From Modestobacter roseus (GTDB lineage: Bacteria > Actinomycetota > Actinomycetes > Mycobacteriales > Geodermatophilaceae): a stretch of 64,000 nt of DNA. The notes beneath the pieces were generated by a model that had not been told where the DNA came from, searched no databases, and saw nothing but the letters and a program-made list of their open reading frames with translations. Shown one piece after another: positions 1 to 9,679 of the stretch. The first letter of the stretch is position 1. Each line of letters starts with the position of its first letter. Location: contig NZ_VLKF01000001.1 of the NCBI RefSeq assembly GCF_007994135.1, forward strand, positions 1,364,001 to 1,428,000, read 5' to 3'. The translations under genes and the position numbers were made by a program.

Positions 1-1281
1 ACGCTCACCATCACGCTGCGCGAGGGCATCGAGTTCAGCGACGGCACCCCGATGGACGCAGCCGCGGTCATCTGGAACTTCGAGCGCGCCAGCTCCGCGA
101 CGTGCACCTGCGCGCCACGGTGGGACCTGCGCGACGACGAGCCGTTCACCTCCCCGGACCCGTTGACCGTCGAGGTGCACCTCGATCAGCCCAACGCGGC
201 CCTGCTGAACGGCTTCCCCGCCACCAACGTCAACTGGATCGCGTCGCCGTCGGCCTTCGAGGAGCTGGGGCCGGACCGGTTCATGATCGAGCCCGTGGGC
301 GCGGGCCCGTTCACCGTGGTGAGCAACCAGCCGAGCACGGAGCTGGAGCTGGTCCGCAACCCGAACTACTTCGAGGAGGGGCGGCCCTACCTGGACGAGC
401 TGACCTTCACCTCCATCGGGGGCGACCAGCCGGCCCTCCAGGCGCTCCTGGCCGGTCAGGCACACGTCTACGAGGGGATGACCTCCCCGGCCATCATCGA
501 GCAGGCGGCAGCGAACCCGCAGCTGCAGACCGTCGTGCAGCCGGGGACGTCGCCCTACCTGGTGCAGATGAACACCCGGATCGCCCCCTTCGACGACCAG
601 CGGGCGCGCGAGGCCATCTACCTCGCCACCGACTGGGAGGCCATCAACGAGGGCCTCTTCGGCGGCGAGCCGACCATCGTGCAGGGCTTCACCACACCCG
701 TCGACCTCTTCTACGAGCCGACCACCCCGGGCTACCGCACGTACGACCTCGAGGCGGCGAAGGAGCTGGTGTCGGAGCTGGGCGGTCTGACCGTGCAGCT
801 GGACACCCCGGCCATCCAGACGGCCACCCAGATCACCACCGCGCTGCAGACCCAGTGGGAGGAGGCCGGCATCGACGTCGAGCTGGTGACGTTCCCGGGC
901 AGCAGCCTGATCCAGCGGCTCACCAGCAAGGAGTGGCAGGCGGTGATCGGGACCGCCGGGGCCTGGGACCCGGCGGTCGGCACGGGCGTCGCCTTCCGCT
1001 TCGAGTCGACCTCCCCGTACTCCGGGGTCGAGGACCCGCAGCTGGACGACCTGCTCGACCAGGCGGTCGCCACCACCGAGCTCGACGAGCGCGACCAGCT
1101 GTACCAGGAGATCGCCCGGTACCTCAGCGACAACGCCTACGGGACCTTCGGGTTCGCCTTCGCGCCGACCAACGTCTCCGTGGACGGCGTGCACGGCCCC
1201 GGCCTGACGACCCAGATCCCGTCGCTGTCGATCAACACCGTCGTCCCGTGGGACGAGGTCTGGCTGGAACAGGACCGATGA
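1..1281 (+). CDS. ABC transporter substrate-binding protein, family 5 (5'-truncated by window edge)
   Basis: Extracytoplasmic solute-binding protein of the peptide/nickel/opine (SBP_bac_5) class, which delivers ligand to an ABC importer. The frame is open from base 1: the first residues read TLTITLREGIEFSDGTPMDA, the family's 'R-x-G-x-F-SDGTP' signature, so the signal peptide and lobe I start lie upstream of the window. It ends with the usual aromatic- and acid-rich C-terminus (VPWDEVWLEQDR). No permease or ATPase follows; the next gene is an amidohydrolase 52 bp downstream on the same strand, which may process the imported ligand (inference). Ligand unknown. Confidence 0.9.
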   Translation, partial: TLTITLREGIEFSDGTPMDAAAVIWNFERASSATCTCAPRWDLRDDEPFTSPDPLTVEVHLDQPNAALLNGFPATNVNWIASPSAFEELGPDRFMIEPVGAGPFTVVSNQPSTELELVRNPNYFEEGRPYLDELTFTSIGGDQPALQALLAGQAHVYEGMTSPAIIEQAAANPQLQTVVQPGTSPYLVQMNTRIAPFDDQRAREAIYLATDWEAINEGLFGGEPTIVQGFTTPVDLFYEPTTPGYRTYDLEAAKELVSELGGLTVQLDTPAIQTATQITTALQTQWEEAGIDVELVTFPGSSLIQRLTSKEWQAVIGTAGAWDPAVGTGVAFRFESTSPYSGVEDPQLDDLLDQAVATTELDERDQLYQEIARYLSDNAYGTFGFAFAPTNVSVDGVHGPGLTTQIPSLSINTVVPWDEVWLEQDR

Positions 1282-1333
1282 CCCGGCACGCGTTCCCCGC
1301 GGCCACCCCGACCCCCACCCGAGAGGACCACGC

Positions 1334-3013
1334 ATGACCGCCACCGCCCCCGCCGACCTGGTGATCCGCAACGCGCGCGTGTTCACCGCCGCGGCCGGCG
1401 ACGACCGGCTCTACGCGGGTCTCGCCGTGACCGGCGGCCGCATCACCGCCGTCGCCGCGGCCGACGCCGAGCTCGATGCGCACGTGGGCCCCGGGACGAC
1501 GGTGCACGACCTCGGCGGCGCCTCCGTCGTCCCCGGGCTGTTCGACGCGCACTGCCACTACAACCACGGCGGCATGATGGTGCTGCGCGAGCTGGTGTTC
1601 CCCTCCCACGCCAGCCTGGACGAGGTGCTGGCCGCCGTCGACACCTTCGCCCGGGACCTGCCCGAGGGGGCGTGGGTCTCCGGCGGCAGCTGGGGCAGCA
1701 CGCTGCTGCCCCAGCTCTCCAGCCTCGCGGCCCGGGCCCGGCTCGACGCCGTGTCGCACGGGCACCCGGTGCACCTCTACGACGACAGCCACCACAACGC
1801 CTGGGTCAACACCGAGGGCATGCGCGTCTCGGGCATGGTCGTCGACGGCAGCGGGGAGTACCCGGAGGGCACGCTGCAGGACCCGCGGACCGGCGAGCTG
1901 CTGGGGGTGCTGCTGGAGCGGGCCACCGACACCGTCCGCACCTACCTGGCGCAGGCCCAGGCACCCACGCCCGAGGAGCACCTGGAGTTCGCCCGCAAGG
2001 GGATCGAGGTGCTGAACAGCTTCGGGGTGACCGGCATCCAGGACGCCCTGATCCGGGAGGCCGACCTGGTCACCGGCCATGCCCTCGAGGAGGCCGGCGA
2101 GCTGACGCTGCACATCTCCTCGTGCCTGTGGAACCCCGGCCCGGGACGCCCGGGCCACGACGTCGCCGCGCTGGAGGCGCTCGCCGACGAGCTGGGGTCC
2201 GACCTGCTGCGCACCGACTTCGTCAAGCTCGCGCTGGACGGCGTGCCCCCGGCGCAGACGGCGGCGTTCGAGGAGCCGTACGTGCCGTCGCAGCAGTGGG
2301 GCGACCACCACTGCGGGCACGTGACCATGGACCCGGCGGAGCTGGTGGGGGTGCTGCGGCACAACTGCGAGAACGGCCGGTCGACCAAGATCCACTGCGC
2401 CGGTGACGCCAGCGTGCGTGCCGCGATCGACGGCTTCGAGGTCATGCGCCGGGAGGGCTTCGCCGACGTGCGCTTCCACATCGCGCACGGCCAGTTCGTC
2501 CGTCCCGAGGACCGGGTGCGGATGGCGGAGCTGGACGTGGTCGCCGAGATCTCCCCGTTCCTCTGGTACCCCAACGTGATCGTCTCGGCCATCTCCGAGG
2601 TGCTGACCGAGGAACGCACCGCGCGGATGCACCCCAACCGCGAGCTGACCGACCGCGGCGTCCTGGTGGCGGGCGGCTCGGACTGGCCCGTGGAACCCCT
2701 GCCCAACCTGTGGCTGGGCATCGCCGGGCTGGTGACCCGGGCCGATCCGGGATGTCGCTTCCCGGGGACGCTGTGGTCCGAGGAGGCGCTCACCGTGCCC
2801 GAGGCGCTGCGCGCCTTCAGCCTCAACGGGGCGGTCGCCGCGCGCCTCGACGACGAGATCGGTTCCCTCGAGGTGGGCAAGTGCGCCGACTTCGTGGTCA
2901 TCGACCGGGACCCGTTCGCGATCGAGCCCGCCGAGATCGCGGGCACCCGGGTCCTCTCCACCTGGTTCGCGGGAGAGGTCGTGTACGAGGCCGCCTCGGT
3001 CGTGCCGGCCTGA
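1334..3013 (+). CDS. Amidohydrolase family 3 protein (YtcJ-like)
   Basis: Metal-dependent amidohydrolase of 559 aa, full family length. The sequence opens with the small beta-sandwich (DLVIRNARVFTA), has the HxH metal motif in DAHCHYNH near residue 71, a long TIM-barrel, a late SDWPVEP segment, and closes with the sandwich strand GSLEVGKCADFVVIDRDPF. The ATG is preceded by GAGAGGA at about 10 nt. It follows the binding-protein gene closely, so uptake and hydrolysis of an amide or carbamate substrate could be linked; the substrate cannot be read from sequence. Confidence 0.9.
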   Translation: MTATAPADLVIRNARVFTAAAGDDRLYAGLAVTGGRITAVAAADAELDAHVGPGTTVHDLGGASVVPGLFDAHCHYNHGGMMVLRELVFPSHASLDEVLAAVDTFARDLPEGAWVSGGSWGSTLLPQLSSLAARARLDAVSHGHPVHLYDDSHHNAWVNTEGMRVSGMVVDGSGEYPEGTLQDPRTGELLGVLLERATDTVRTYLAQAQAPTPEEHLEFARKGIEVLNSFGVTGIQDALIREADLVTGHALEEAGELTLHISSCLWNPGPGRPGHDVAALEALADELGSDLLRTDFVKLALDGVPPAQTAAFEEPYVPSQQWGDHHCGHVTMDPAELVGVLRHNCENGRSTKIHCAGDASVRAAIDGFEVMRREGFADVRFHIAHGQFVRPEDRVRMAELDVVAEISPFLWYPNVIVSAISEVLTEERTARMHPNRELTDRGVLVAGGSDWPVEPLPNLWLGIAGLVTRADPGCRFPGTLWSEEALTVPEALRAFSLNGAVAARLDDEIGSLEVGKCADFVVIDRDPFAIEPAEIAGTRVLSTWFAGEVVYEAASVVPA

Positions 3014-3020
3014 GCGGGCT

Positions 3021-3054
3021 GCCCGGGCGCCGGTGGACCCGCCGGCGCCCGGGC
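3021..3054 (+). terminator. Intrinsic-type hairpin after the amidohydrolase
   Basis: A perfect 13-bp GC stem (GCCCGGGCGCCGG / CCGGCGCCCGGGC) with an 8-nt loop starts 8 nt after the stop codon. There is no U-tract, as is common in high-GC actinobacteria. Confidence 0.7.
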
Positions 3055-3125
3055 CACGCTGGACCGCGACCGTACGATGCCCCGGTGCGGGGACAGCGGC
3101 GGCAGGGCGGCTCGCGAACGGGCAG

Positions 3126-3713
3126 GTGCCCGCGGTGAGCCGGTCGGAACCGGACGCGGACCCGGACTTCGTCCAGGCGCAGCAGGCACTGGCCGAGATC
3201 GAGCGGGCGGTCGCCGACCGCATGACGGCGCTGCCGTTGGGCGGGACCGACCTGGCGGCCATGGCCGCGGTGCAGGGGATCTACCGGGCTGCGACGGCGG
3301 TCCGCTACCACCTGGAGCGCGTGGTCCTCGCGCCGCACGACCTGACCTGGACCGGCTGGGTGGTGCTGTGGGTGGTGTGGGTCTGGGACGAGCTCGAGAC
3401 CCGGCACGTGGCCGCCCACGCGGGCATCTCGAAGGCCACCCTGACCGGGGTGGTCAAGACGCTGGGGTCGCGTGGCCTGGTGCACCGGCGGGCCCACCCC
3501 GACGACGGGCGCCGGGTCCTGCTCTCCCTGACGCCGCAGGCACGGGAACTGATGGCGACCCTCTTCCCGCGGTTCAACGAGGAGGAGGCCTTCGTGGTCG
3601 GTTGGCTGGACGACGCGGAGTCCACCGCGCTGACCGGTGCGCTGCGGAAGGTCGTCGCCCGGGTGCAGGGCACGCGGCCGGCCGTCGAGATCCCCGGGCC
3701 GAGCGTGAGCTGA
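3126..3713 (+). CDS. MarR-family transcriptional regulator
   Basis: Winged-helix regulator. The core [30 protein letters not shown], spanning recognition helix and wing (cited in part: [21 protein letters not shown]), is typical of MarR proteins. The open frame extends to 3033, but the upstream part is low-complexity Pro/Arg, so GTG at 3126 (195 aa) or 3135 is preferred. It lies after the amidohydrolase terminator and before the HAD/GH65 pair, so it could control either; no palindromic operator was evident in the short gaps. Confidence 0.8.
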   Translation: MPAVSRSEPDADPDFVQAQQALAEIERAVADRMTALPLGGTDLAAMAAVQGIYRAATAVRYHLERVVLAPHDLTWTGWVVLWVVWVWDELETRHVAAHAGISKATLTGVVKTLGSRGLVHRRAHPDDGRRVLLSLTPQARELMATLFPRFNEEEAFVVGWLDDAESTALTGALRKVVARVQGTRPAVEIPGPSVS

Positions 3714-3734
3714 GCACGCCGCTGCTCCTGCCCG

Positions 3735-3740
3735 TAGCGT
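3735..3740 (+). promoter_or_regulatory. -10 element TAGCGT, leaderless start for the HAD gene
   Basis: TAGCGT is followed by 7 nt and then GTG at 3748, the spacing of a leaderless actinobacterial transcript. This argues for the start at 3748 rather than the in-frame GTG at 3739, which overlaps the element. Confidence 0.55.
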
Positions 3741-3747
3741 GAGATCC

Positions 3748-4479
3748 GTGCTGGGACTCCCCGACGACATCCAGGCCTGCCTCTTCGACCTCGACGGCGT
3801 GCTGACCCGGACCGCGACCGTGCACCAGGCCGCGTGGAAGCGCACCTTCGACGAGTTCCTGCGCCGGCGTGACCCGGCCGCGCGGGAGTTCAGCCCCGAC
3901 GACTACAACCGCTACGTCGACGGCAAACCGCGCGAGGACGGCGTCCGCGACTTCCTGGCCAGCCGGGACATCACGCTGCCGGAGGGCACCGCCGACGACC
4001 CGGCCGACGCCGCGACCGTCCGCGCGGTCGCCACCCGGAAGAACGTGCTGCTGCTCCGCGAGCTCGACGAGCACGGGGTGGAGGTCTACGAGGGCTCGAT
4101 GCGCTACCTGCGTGCGGTCAAGGACGCCGGCCTGGCAACCGCCGTGGTCACCGCGTCCGCCAACGGGGCGCACGTGATCGCCAGCGCCGGGTTCGCGGAC
4201 CTCGTCGATGCCCGGGTCGACGGCGTGGTGGCCACGCAGGAGGGGTTGCGTGGCAAGCCGGCGCCGGACACCTTCCTCGCCGGCGCCCGGCTGCTCGGGG
4301 TCGAGCCGGCCCGGGCGGTCGTCTTCGAGGACGCCCAGTCCGGGGTCGCTGCCGGGCGGGCGGGGGAGTTCGGCTTCGTCGTCGGTGTGGACCGGGTGGG
4401 CCAGGCGGCGGAGCTGCGCGAGCGCGGCGCCGACGTCGTCGTGACCGACCTGGCGCAGCTGCTGGAGGGCCGGCCGTGA
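3748..4479 (+). CDS. HAD-superfamily hydrolase, beta-phosphoglucomutase type
   Basis: Haloacid-dehalogenase fold phosphatase/mutase of 243 aa. Motif I is [10 protein letters not shown] near the N-terminus, motif [10 protein letters not shown], the motif III lysine lies in LRGKPAPD, and motif IV is FEDAQSG. It is coupled to the following GH65 gene by a GTGA overlap. The family precedent is a disaccharide phosphorylase releasing beta-glucose 1-phosphate, which beta-phosphoglucomutase turns into glucose 6-phosphate. DLDGV carries the Asp-x-Asp pair typical of such mutases. A phosphatase role remains possible. Confidence 0.85.
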   Translation: MLGLPDDIQACLFDLDGVLTRTATVHQAAWKRTFDEFLRRRDPAAREFSPDDYNRYVDGKPREDGVRDFLASRDITLPEGTADDPADAATVRAVATRKNVLLLRELDEHGVEVYEGSMRYLRAVKDAGLATAVVTASANGAHVIASAGFADLVDARVDGVVATQEGLRGKPAPDTFLAGARLLGVEPARAVVFEDAQSGVAAGRAGEFGFVVGVDRVGQAAELRERGADVVVTDLAQLLEGRP

Positions 4480-6848
4480 CCGAGGGGCGCGCACACTTCC
4501 CGGTCGAGCCGTGGTCGCTGACCGAGGTCGGCGTCGACATGGCCTCGCTGGCGGTCAACGAGTCGGTCTTCGCCCTGGCCAACGGGCACATCGGCATGCG
4601 CGGCACGTTCGACGAGGGCGAGCCGATCGTGGTGCCCGGCACCTACCTCAACGGCTTCTTCGAGGAGCGGCCGATGCCCTACGCCGAGGCCGGGTACGGG
4701 TTCCCCGAGATGGGCCAGACCGTGGTCAACGTGACCGACGGCAAGCTGATCCGGCTGCTGGTCGGCGACTCCCCGCTGGACCTGCAGTACGGCGACGTCG
4801 TCGCCCACCGGCGCACCCTGGACCTCCGCGCCGGGGTGCTGCGCCGGGTCACCGACTGGCGTTCCCCGGCCGGCCGGGAGGTCCGGGTCACCAGCACCCG
4901 GCTGGTCTCGCTGGTCCGCCGGTCGATCGCGGCGATCGAGTTCCAGGTCGAGTGCACCGACGACCACGGCGACCTCTACATCGCCCTGCAGTCGGACCTG
5001 CTGGCCAACGACGACGTGATCACCACCTCCAGCGACGACCCGCGCTCGGCCGCCGCGCTGGACCGCCCGCTGGTCGGTGAGCTGCACGAGGGCCGGGGCC
5101 GGCACGCGGTCCTGGGGCACCGCACCCAGCACAGCCGGCTGCGGATGGCCGCCGGGATGGACCACGACGTCGACGTCCCGGACACCGCGACCGAGGACCT
5201 GCTGGTCTCCCCGGACCTGGCCCGGTACACCCTTGCCGCCCGGCTGAGCAACGGCTCCCCGGTGCGGCTGCGCAAGTACCTCGCCTACGGCTGGTCCAGC
5301 CGGCGCTCCGCAGCGGCGGTCCGCGACCAGGTGGAGGGCGCGCTGGCGACGGCGAAGCTGGCCGGCTGGGACCGGCTGGTCGCCGAGCAGCGGGAACTGC
5401 TGGACCGGCACTGGGACGAGGCCGACGTCGAGATCGAGGGCGACGACGAGCTGCAGCAGGCCGTGCGGGTCGGCATGTTCCACGTCCTGCAGGCGGGGCT
5501 GCGCGCCGAGCGGCAGCCGATCCCGGCCAAGGGCCTGACCGGTGACGGGTACGACGGGCACACGTTCTGGGACACCGAGACCTACGTCCTCCCGGTGCTG
5601 ACCTACACCGCTCCCGGCGCGGTGCGCGACGCGCTGCTGTGGCGCCACTCGATCCTGGACATGGCCCGGCAGCGGGCGCGGGTGCTGGGCCACGACGGCG
5701 CGGCGTTCGCCTGGCGCACCATCCGCGGGGAGGAGACCTCGGGCTACTGGCCCGCCGGCACCGCGGCCTTCCACATCAACGCCGACATCGCCGACGCCGT
5801 CGCCCGCTACTGGTGGGCCACGCTGGACTCCGACTTCGACCGGGACCACGGCACCGAGCTGCTGGTGGAGACGGCCCGGCTGTGGGCGTCGCTGGGGCAC
5901 GTCAACGGTGAGGGCGAGTTCCGCATCGACGGGGTGACCGGGCCGGACGAGTACACCGCGGTGGTCGACAACAACGTCTACACGAACCTGATGGCGCAGC
6001 GGAACCTGCGCGAGGCGGTGGCCGCGGTGGCGCGCCAGCCGGAGACCGCCGGCCGGCTGCAGGTGGACCCCGAGGAGGTCGACCTGTGGACCCGGGCGGC
6101 CGACAGCATGCGGGTGCCGTTCAACGAGAAGCTGGGCGTGCACGAGCAGAGCGAGGGGTTCACCCACCACGAGGAGTGGGACTTCGAGGGCACCGCGCCC
6201 GACCAGTACCCGCTGCTGCTGAACTTCCCCTACTTCGACATCTACCGGAAGCAGGTCATCAAGCAGGCCGACCTGATCATGGCGCTGCACCTGCGCGGGG
6301 ACGCCTTCACCCTCCCGGAGAAGATCGCCGACTTCGCCTACTACGAGGCGCGCACCGTGCGGGACTCCTCGCTGTCCGCCGCCCAGCAGGCGGTGGTGGC
6401 CGCGGAGACCGGGCACCTGCAGCTGGCCCACGACTACTGGGGCGAGGCCGCCCTCACCGACCTGCAGAACCTGCACGGCAACAGCGGCCACGGGCTGCAC
6501 ATCGCCTCGCTGGCCGGTGGCTGGACGGTCGCGGTGGCCGGGTTCGGCGGCATGCGCGACCACGACGGTCGGCTGACCTTCGCACCCCGGCTGCCCCCGC
6601 GCCTGCGCCGGCTCGCCTTCCGGGTGGTCTTCCAGGGCCGGTGCCTGGCCGTGTCGGTCACGCAGCAGCAGGCGACCTACCGGCTGGTCTACGGCGACGA
6701 GCCGCTGCAGATCGCGCACCACGGCGAGCCGTTCACCGTCACCGCCGAGCCGGTCACCCGGGACGTGCCGCCGGCCCCGGACGTCGAGCCGGTGCGCCAG
6801 CCCCCGCACGCCTCGCCGCGCCGCCGGCACCGCCCCACCAGCGACTGA
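4476..6848 (+). CDS. Glycoside hydrolase family 65 protein (maltose/trehalose/kojibiose phosphorylase type)
   Basis: 790-aa GH65 enzyme, full length. It has an N-terminal beta-sandwich ([18 protein letters not shown]), then the (alpha/alpha)6 barrel with GHTFWDTE near residue 363 and the general-acid region [13 protein letters not shown] near 488-500, whose Glu is the expected catalytic acid. Family members phosphorolyse alpha-glucosidic disaccharides to beta-glucose 1-phosphate; hydrolases also occur. The GTG start overlaps the HAD stop (GTGA), so the pair is translationally coupled and probably one pathway. The C-terminal tail is Arg/Pro-rich. The exact disaccharide cannot be assigned. Confidence 0.9.
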   Translation: MTEGRAHFPVEPWSLTEVGVDMASLAVNESVFALANGHIGMRGTFDEGEPIVVPGTYLNGFFEERPMPYAEAGYGFPEMGQTVVNVTDGKLIRLLVGDSPLDLQYGDVVAHRRTLDLRAGVLRRVTDWRSPAGREVRVTSTRLVSLVRRSIAAIEFQVECTDDHGDLYIALQSDLLANDDVITTSSDDPRSAAALDRPLVGELHEGRGRHAVLGHRTQHSRLRMAAGMDHDVDVPDTATEDLLVSPDLARYTLAARLSNGSPVRLRKYLAYGWSSRRSAAAVRDQVEGALATAKLAGWDRLVAEQRELLDRHWDEADVEIEGDDELQQAVRVGMFHVLQAGLRAERQPIPAKGLTGDGYDGHTFWDTETYVLPVLTYTAPGAVRDALLWRHSILDMARQRARVLGHDGAAFAWRTIRGEETSGYWPAGTAAFHINADIADAVARYWWATLDSDFDRDHGTELLVETARLWASLGHVNGEGEFRIDGVTGPDEYTAVVDNNVYTNLMAQRNLREAVAAVARQPETAGRLQVDPEEVDLWTRAADSMRVPFNEKLGVHEQSEGFTHHEEWDFEGTAPDQYPLLLNFPYFDIYRKQVIKQADLIMALHLRGDAFTLPEKIADFAYYEARTVRDSSLSAAQQAVVAAETGHLQLAHDYWGEAALTDLQNLHGNSGHGLHIASLAGGWTVAVAGFGGMRDHDGRLTFAPRLPPRLRRLAFRVVFQGRCLAVSVTQQQATYRLVYGDEPLQIAHHGEPFTVTAEPVTRDVPPAPDVEPVRQPPHASPRRRHRPTSD

Positions 6849-6858
6849 GGACGCCCTC

Positions 6859-7560
6859 GTGCCGACCGACGATCCCGAGCACCCGCACGTCGGGCGGCCG
6901 CAACGGGCGTTCGGGGGGCCGGGTCGCAACGGGCTGGGCATGACCCGTGGCCACCGCCGGGGCGTGGCCGACGACGTCTTCGCCAGCAGCGCCGACCGGC
7001 CGGGGGTGGCGGACTGGGCCTGGCGCGCCGGGTGGACGCGGGTCGAGGCGACCGGTCCCCGGTACGGCGTCGCCCAGGAGCTCGTCCGTTCGGCGCCTGT
7101 CCGCCGGATCGACGCCGACCACCGGCCTCGCGACGTGATCGCCGGCTCCGCGGGGGACCTCGACCTGCTGGCCTTCGACATCGCGGTCCGCGCGCGGACG
7201 GGGGCGATCCCCGAGTGGGCGGTGACGGCGGTGCCGCTGCCCGACGGTGCGCCGGCCGTCCGGGTCAGCCCAGCCCGGCTGTGGAGCCACGGTGCGCAGG
7301 AACTGACGCAGGCCGCGACCGGCGACGATGCACTCGATCGACGATGGCGCATCCTCGGCGACGACGACCGCGTCGCGCAGCTGGCCGGGGACCCCGCACT
7401 GCAGCAGGCGCTGCTCGCCACCGACGACGGCGACGACATCTGGACGGCAGCGGGCCACGTCGCCGCGCTCCGACCGGACGGCCACCGGCCGCAGCTGCTG
7501 GAGCACCACGCCCGCCTGCTCGCCGTCGTCCACCGCGCGCTCACCCGGTACGCCGGCTGA
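6859..7560 (+). CDS. Conserved hypothetical protein
   Basis: 233-aa soluble protein starting with GTG 10 nt after the GH65 stop, so probably in the same transcript. I do not recognise a domain. Visible features are a Gly/Arg-rich N-terminus, a DWAWRAGWTRVE segment, and an acidic and His-rich C-terminus (DDGDDIWTAAGHVAALRPDGH). A start at the ATG 6940 is an alternative. Codon use is like its neighbours, which supports a real gene. Confidence 0.6.
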   Translation: MPTDDPEHPHVGRPQRAFGGPGRNGLGMTRGHRRGVADDVFASSADRPGVADWAWRAGWTRVEATGPRYGVAQELVRSAPVRRIDADHRPRDVIAGSAGDLDLLAFDIAVRARTGAIPEWAVTAVPLPDGAPAVRVSPARLWSHGAQELTQAATGDDALDRRWRILGDDDRVAQLAGDPALQQALLATDDGDDIWTAAGHVAALRPDGHRPQLLEHHARLLAVVHRALTRYAG

Positions 7561-7569
7561 CGACCGGCG

Positions 7570-8307
7570 TCAGCGCAGCAGGGCGCTCTCGCCCACCAGC
7601 CACCAGGTGCCCAGGACCAGGGCACCGACGTCGACCAGCAGGAACACCCCGACCCACACCACCCCGGGCACCCGGGTCAGGCGGGCGAGCTGGTCGGCGT
7701 CGGAGTCCCGCGCGGCCCCGCGGCGCCGCTTGGCCTGCAGCTCCCACACGGTCACCGGCGCGGCGACCAGCAGGAACCACGTGACGCCGTGGGCGAAGAC
7801 GGCCTGCCACTGGGCCGGGAGCCACCAGGTCGCCGCGAAGACCAGCGTGCCGGTGACCAGCACCGACCAGAGCCCGTACCAGTTGCGGATCTGCACGAGC
7901 AGCAGCGCCAGCAGCCCGAGCAGTGCCCAGAGCAGGCCGACGGCGTACCCGGCCGCCAGCAGTGCGGCGGCCCCGAGCCCGAACAGGCCCGGCCCGGTGT
8001 ACCCGGCCGCGGCGGTGAACACCATGCCGGCGCCGGTGGGGCGGCCGGCGGACACGGTGACCCCGGAGGTGTCCGAGTGCAGCCGGATCCCGGCCAGCCG
8101 GCGTCCGGTGGCCAGCGCGGCCAGGCCGTGGGCGCCCTCGTGCGCGATCGTCACCGCGTGGCGGGTGTGCCGCCACAGTCCGGGGGCGAGCACCAGCAGC
8201 AGCGCAGCGGCGGCGCTGAGCGCCAGCAGGCCGGTCGACAGCGGGGGAGAGGTGGCGCTGACCTGCCGCCAGAACTCCTCGACCACCGTCACGCCGGGCA
8301 TCATCAC
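7570..8307 (-). CDS. M50-like (M50B) membrane metalloprotease-family protein
   Basis: 245-aa polytopic membrane protein with about six hydrophobic segments. TIAHEGAHGLAAL carries an HExxH-like zinc motif (HEGAH) in a hydrophobic helix, as in the actinobacterial peptidase_M50B-like family. A second Asp-containing zinc ligand motif typical of site-2 proteases is not obvious, so activity is uncertain. The start could be GTG 8307, ATG 8304 or ATG 8301. It is divergent from the ABM-domain gene and convergent with the hypothetical gene at 6859. Confidence 0.75.
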   Translation of the reverse strand: MMMPGVTVVEEFWRQVSATSPPLSTGLLALSAAAALLLVLAPGLWRHTRHAVTIAHEGAHGLAALATGRRLAGIRLHSDTSGVTVSAGRPTGAGMVFTAAAGYTGPGLFGLGAAALLAAGYAVGLLWALLGLLALLLVQIRNWYGLWSVLVTGTLVFAATWWLPAQWQAVFAHGVTWFLLVAAPVTVWELQAKRRRGAARDSDADQLARLTRVPGVVWVGVFLLVDVGALVLGTWWLVGESALLR

Positions 8308-8386
8308 CGTTGCGCCTGTGCAGCGCCCGTGCGCCGCGCGGGACCCTCGTCACCTGCCCGTCACAGTGGGCGGCGATCCTGGGGGC

Positions 8387-8992
8387 ATGACGAGCACGCA
8401 GCAGGCGGTGACCGCGGACGATCTCCCGGTCACCGTCTCCTTCACCCGGCGCGCCGACCCGGCGCACGCGGTGCAGATGAGCGCCTGGATCCGGGCCGGG
8501 CTGACCCTGGCCGAGGGCGCCCCCGGCTTCCTCGGCGGTGGCTGGGTCCAGCCCCGCAACGGTGCGGACGAGTGGCACATGCTGTGCCGGTTCGACTCCC
8601 CGGCCACCCTCGCCGCCTGGGAGGCCAGCCCGGAGCGCCAGTGGTGGCTCGGCTCGGCGCAGGGCCTGGCCGAGATGACCCGCACCGAGCGGCGCACCGG
8701 CATCGAGGGGTGGTTCGACGCGCCGGTCGCCGCGGCCGAGGAGGTGGCGCCGCAGCCGGCGCCGCCGCGCTGGAAGCAGGCGACGACGATCTGGCTGGTC
8801 TTCTTCCCGCTCAACCTGCTCGCCACGGTCACGCTCGGGGCCCTGCTCGCCGACGTGCACGTGGTGGCCCGGGTCGCCGCGCTGACCATCGTGCTGACGC
8901 CGCTGATGACCTACCTGCTGCTGCCCTGGATCACGCGGCAGCTGTCCTGGTGGCTGGCCGGCCGCCGCTGGCGCGACCGCCGGGTGGGCTGA
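8387..8992 (+). CDS. Antibiotic-biosynthesis-monooxygenase (ABM)-domain membrane protein
   Basis: 201-aa protein. Residues 1-115 form a dimeric alpha/beta-barrel ABM-like domain (VTVSFTRRADPAHA, then a WHMLCRFDSPATLAAWEASPER-type strand and helix, given in part). A Pro/Ala linker follows, then two transmembrane helices (TIWLVFFPLNLLATVTLGALL and a second at about 160-180). Proteins of this architecture are widespread in actinobacteria without proven function. The ATG at 8387 was chosen because sequence upstream is non-coding and the fold begins there. Confidence 0.8.
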   Translation: MTSTQQAVTADDLPVTVSFTRRADPAHAVQMSAWIRAGLTLAEGAPGFLGGGWVQPRNGADEWHMLCRFDSPATLAAWEASPERQWWLGSAQGLAEMTRTERRTGIEGWFDAPVAAAEEVAPQPAPPRWKQATTIWLVFFPLNLLATVTLGALLADVHVVARVAALTIVLTPLMTYLLLPWITRQLSWWLAGRRWRDRRVG

Positions 8993-9010
8993 CCACGGGC
9001 GCCGGCGCCG

Positions 9011-9679
9011 TCACACCAGGTCGGCGTCGTGGGTGAGCAGGGCGACCTGCACCCGGTTGGTGAGCTCGAGCTTCACCAGCAGCCGGGAGACGTGCGCCTT
9101 GACGGTGGCAACGCTGAGGTACAGCTGCGCACCGATCTCGGCGTTGGACAGCCCCTGCCCGACGGCGAGGGCCACCTCGTGCTCCCGGTCGCTGAGCAGG
9201 GCCAGCCGGGCGCGGGCGCGGGTGCGTCGGTCGTCGGTCGCCGGGGCCGCGGCGTCGGCGACGTGCGACATCAGCCGGCGGGTGACGGTGGGGGAGAGCA
9301 TCGGCTCGCCCGCGGCCACCCGGCGCACCGCGTCCACGATGGCCGCGGGCGGGGTGTCCTTGAGCAGGAAGCCGCTGGCCCCGGCCCGCAGTGCCCGCAG
9401 CACCTGGTCGTCGGCGTCGAAGGTGGTCAGCACGATCACCTCCGGACCGCCGGACTGGTGCCGCAAGCGCTCGGTGGCGGTGAGCCCGTCGACGCGGGGC
9501 ATCCGGATGTCCATCAGGACGACGTCGGGGGAGGTGGCCGCCACCGCCGCCGGCACCTCGGCGCCGTCGGCGACCTCACCGACGAGCGCCAGGCCGTCGG
9601 CACCGCCGAGCACCATGGCGAGGGCCGCGCGGACGAGCGGGTCGTCGTCGACGACGAGCACCCGGACCGGTCCCGTCAC
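9011..9679 (-). CDS. NarL/LuxR-family response regulator
   Basis: 222-aa two-component regulator. The receiver domain shows the acidic pair in VVDDDP, phospho-acceptor Asp in VVLMDIRMP near residue 56, Thr in VLTTFD and Lys in LLKD. The C-terminal LuxR helix-turn-helix is LSDREHEVALAVGQGLSNAE (then IGAQL...). It overlaps the sensor kinase gene by 4 bp. The divergent ABC exporter genes at 11173 are the likely targets (inference from layout). Confidence 0.95.
   Translation of the reverse strand: MTGPVRVLVVDDDPLVRAALAMVLGGADGLALVGEVADGAEVPAAVAATSPDVVLMDIRMPRVDGLTATERLRHQSGGPEVIVLTTFDADDQVLRALRAGASGFLLKDTPPAAIVDAVRRVAAGEPMLSPTVTRRLMSHVADAAAPATDDRRTRARARLALLSDREHEVALAVGQGLSNAEIGAQLYLSVATVKAHVSRLLVKLELTNRVQVALLTHDADLV

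Noticed and set aside
4104-7625. A very long antisense open frame opposite the HAD/GH65 genes (over 1100 codons)
   Set aside because: Its residues are low-complexity Arg/Gly/Val/His without domains; it is the mirror of a real high-GC3 gene. The same applies to long frames at 43149-47762 (+), 11606-14851 (+), 22975-25497 beyond ppm1 (-) and others.
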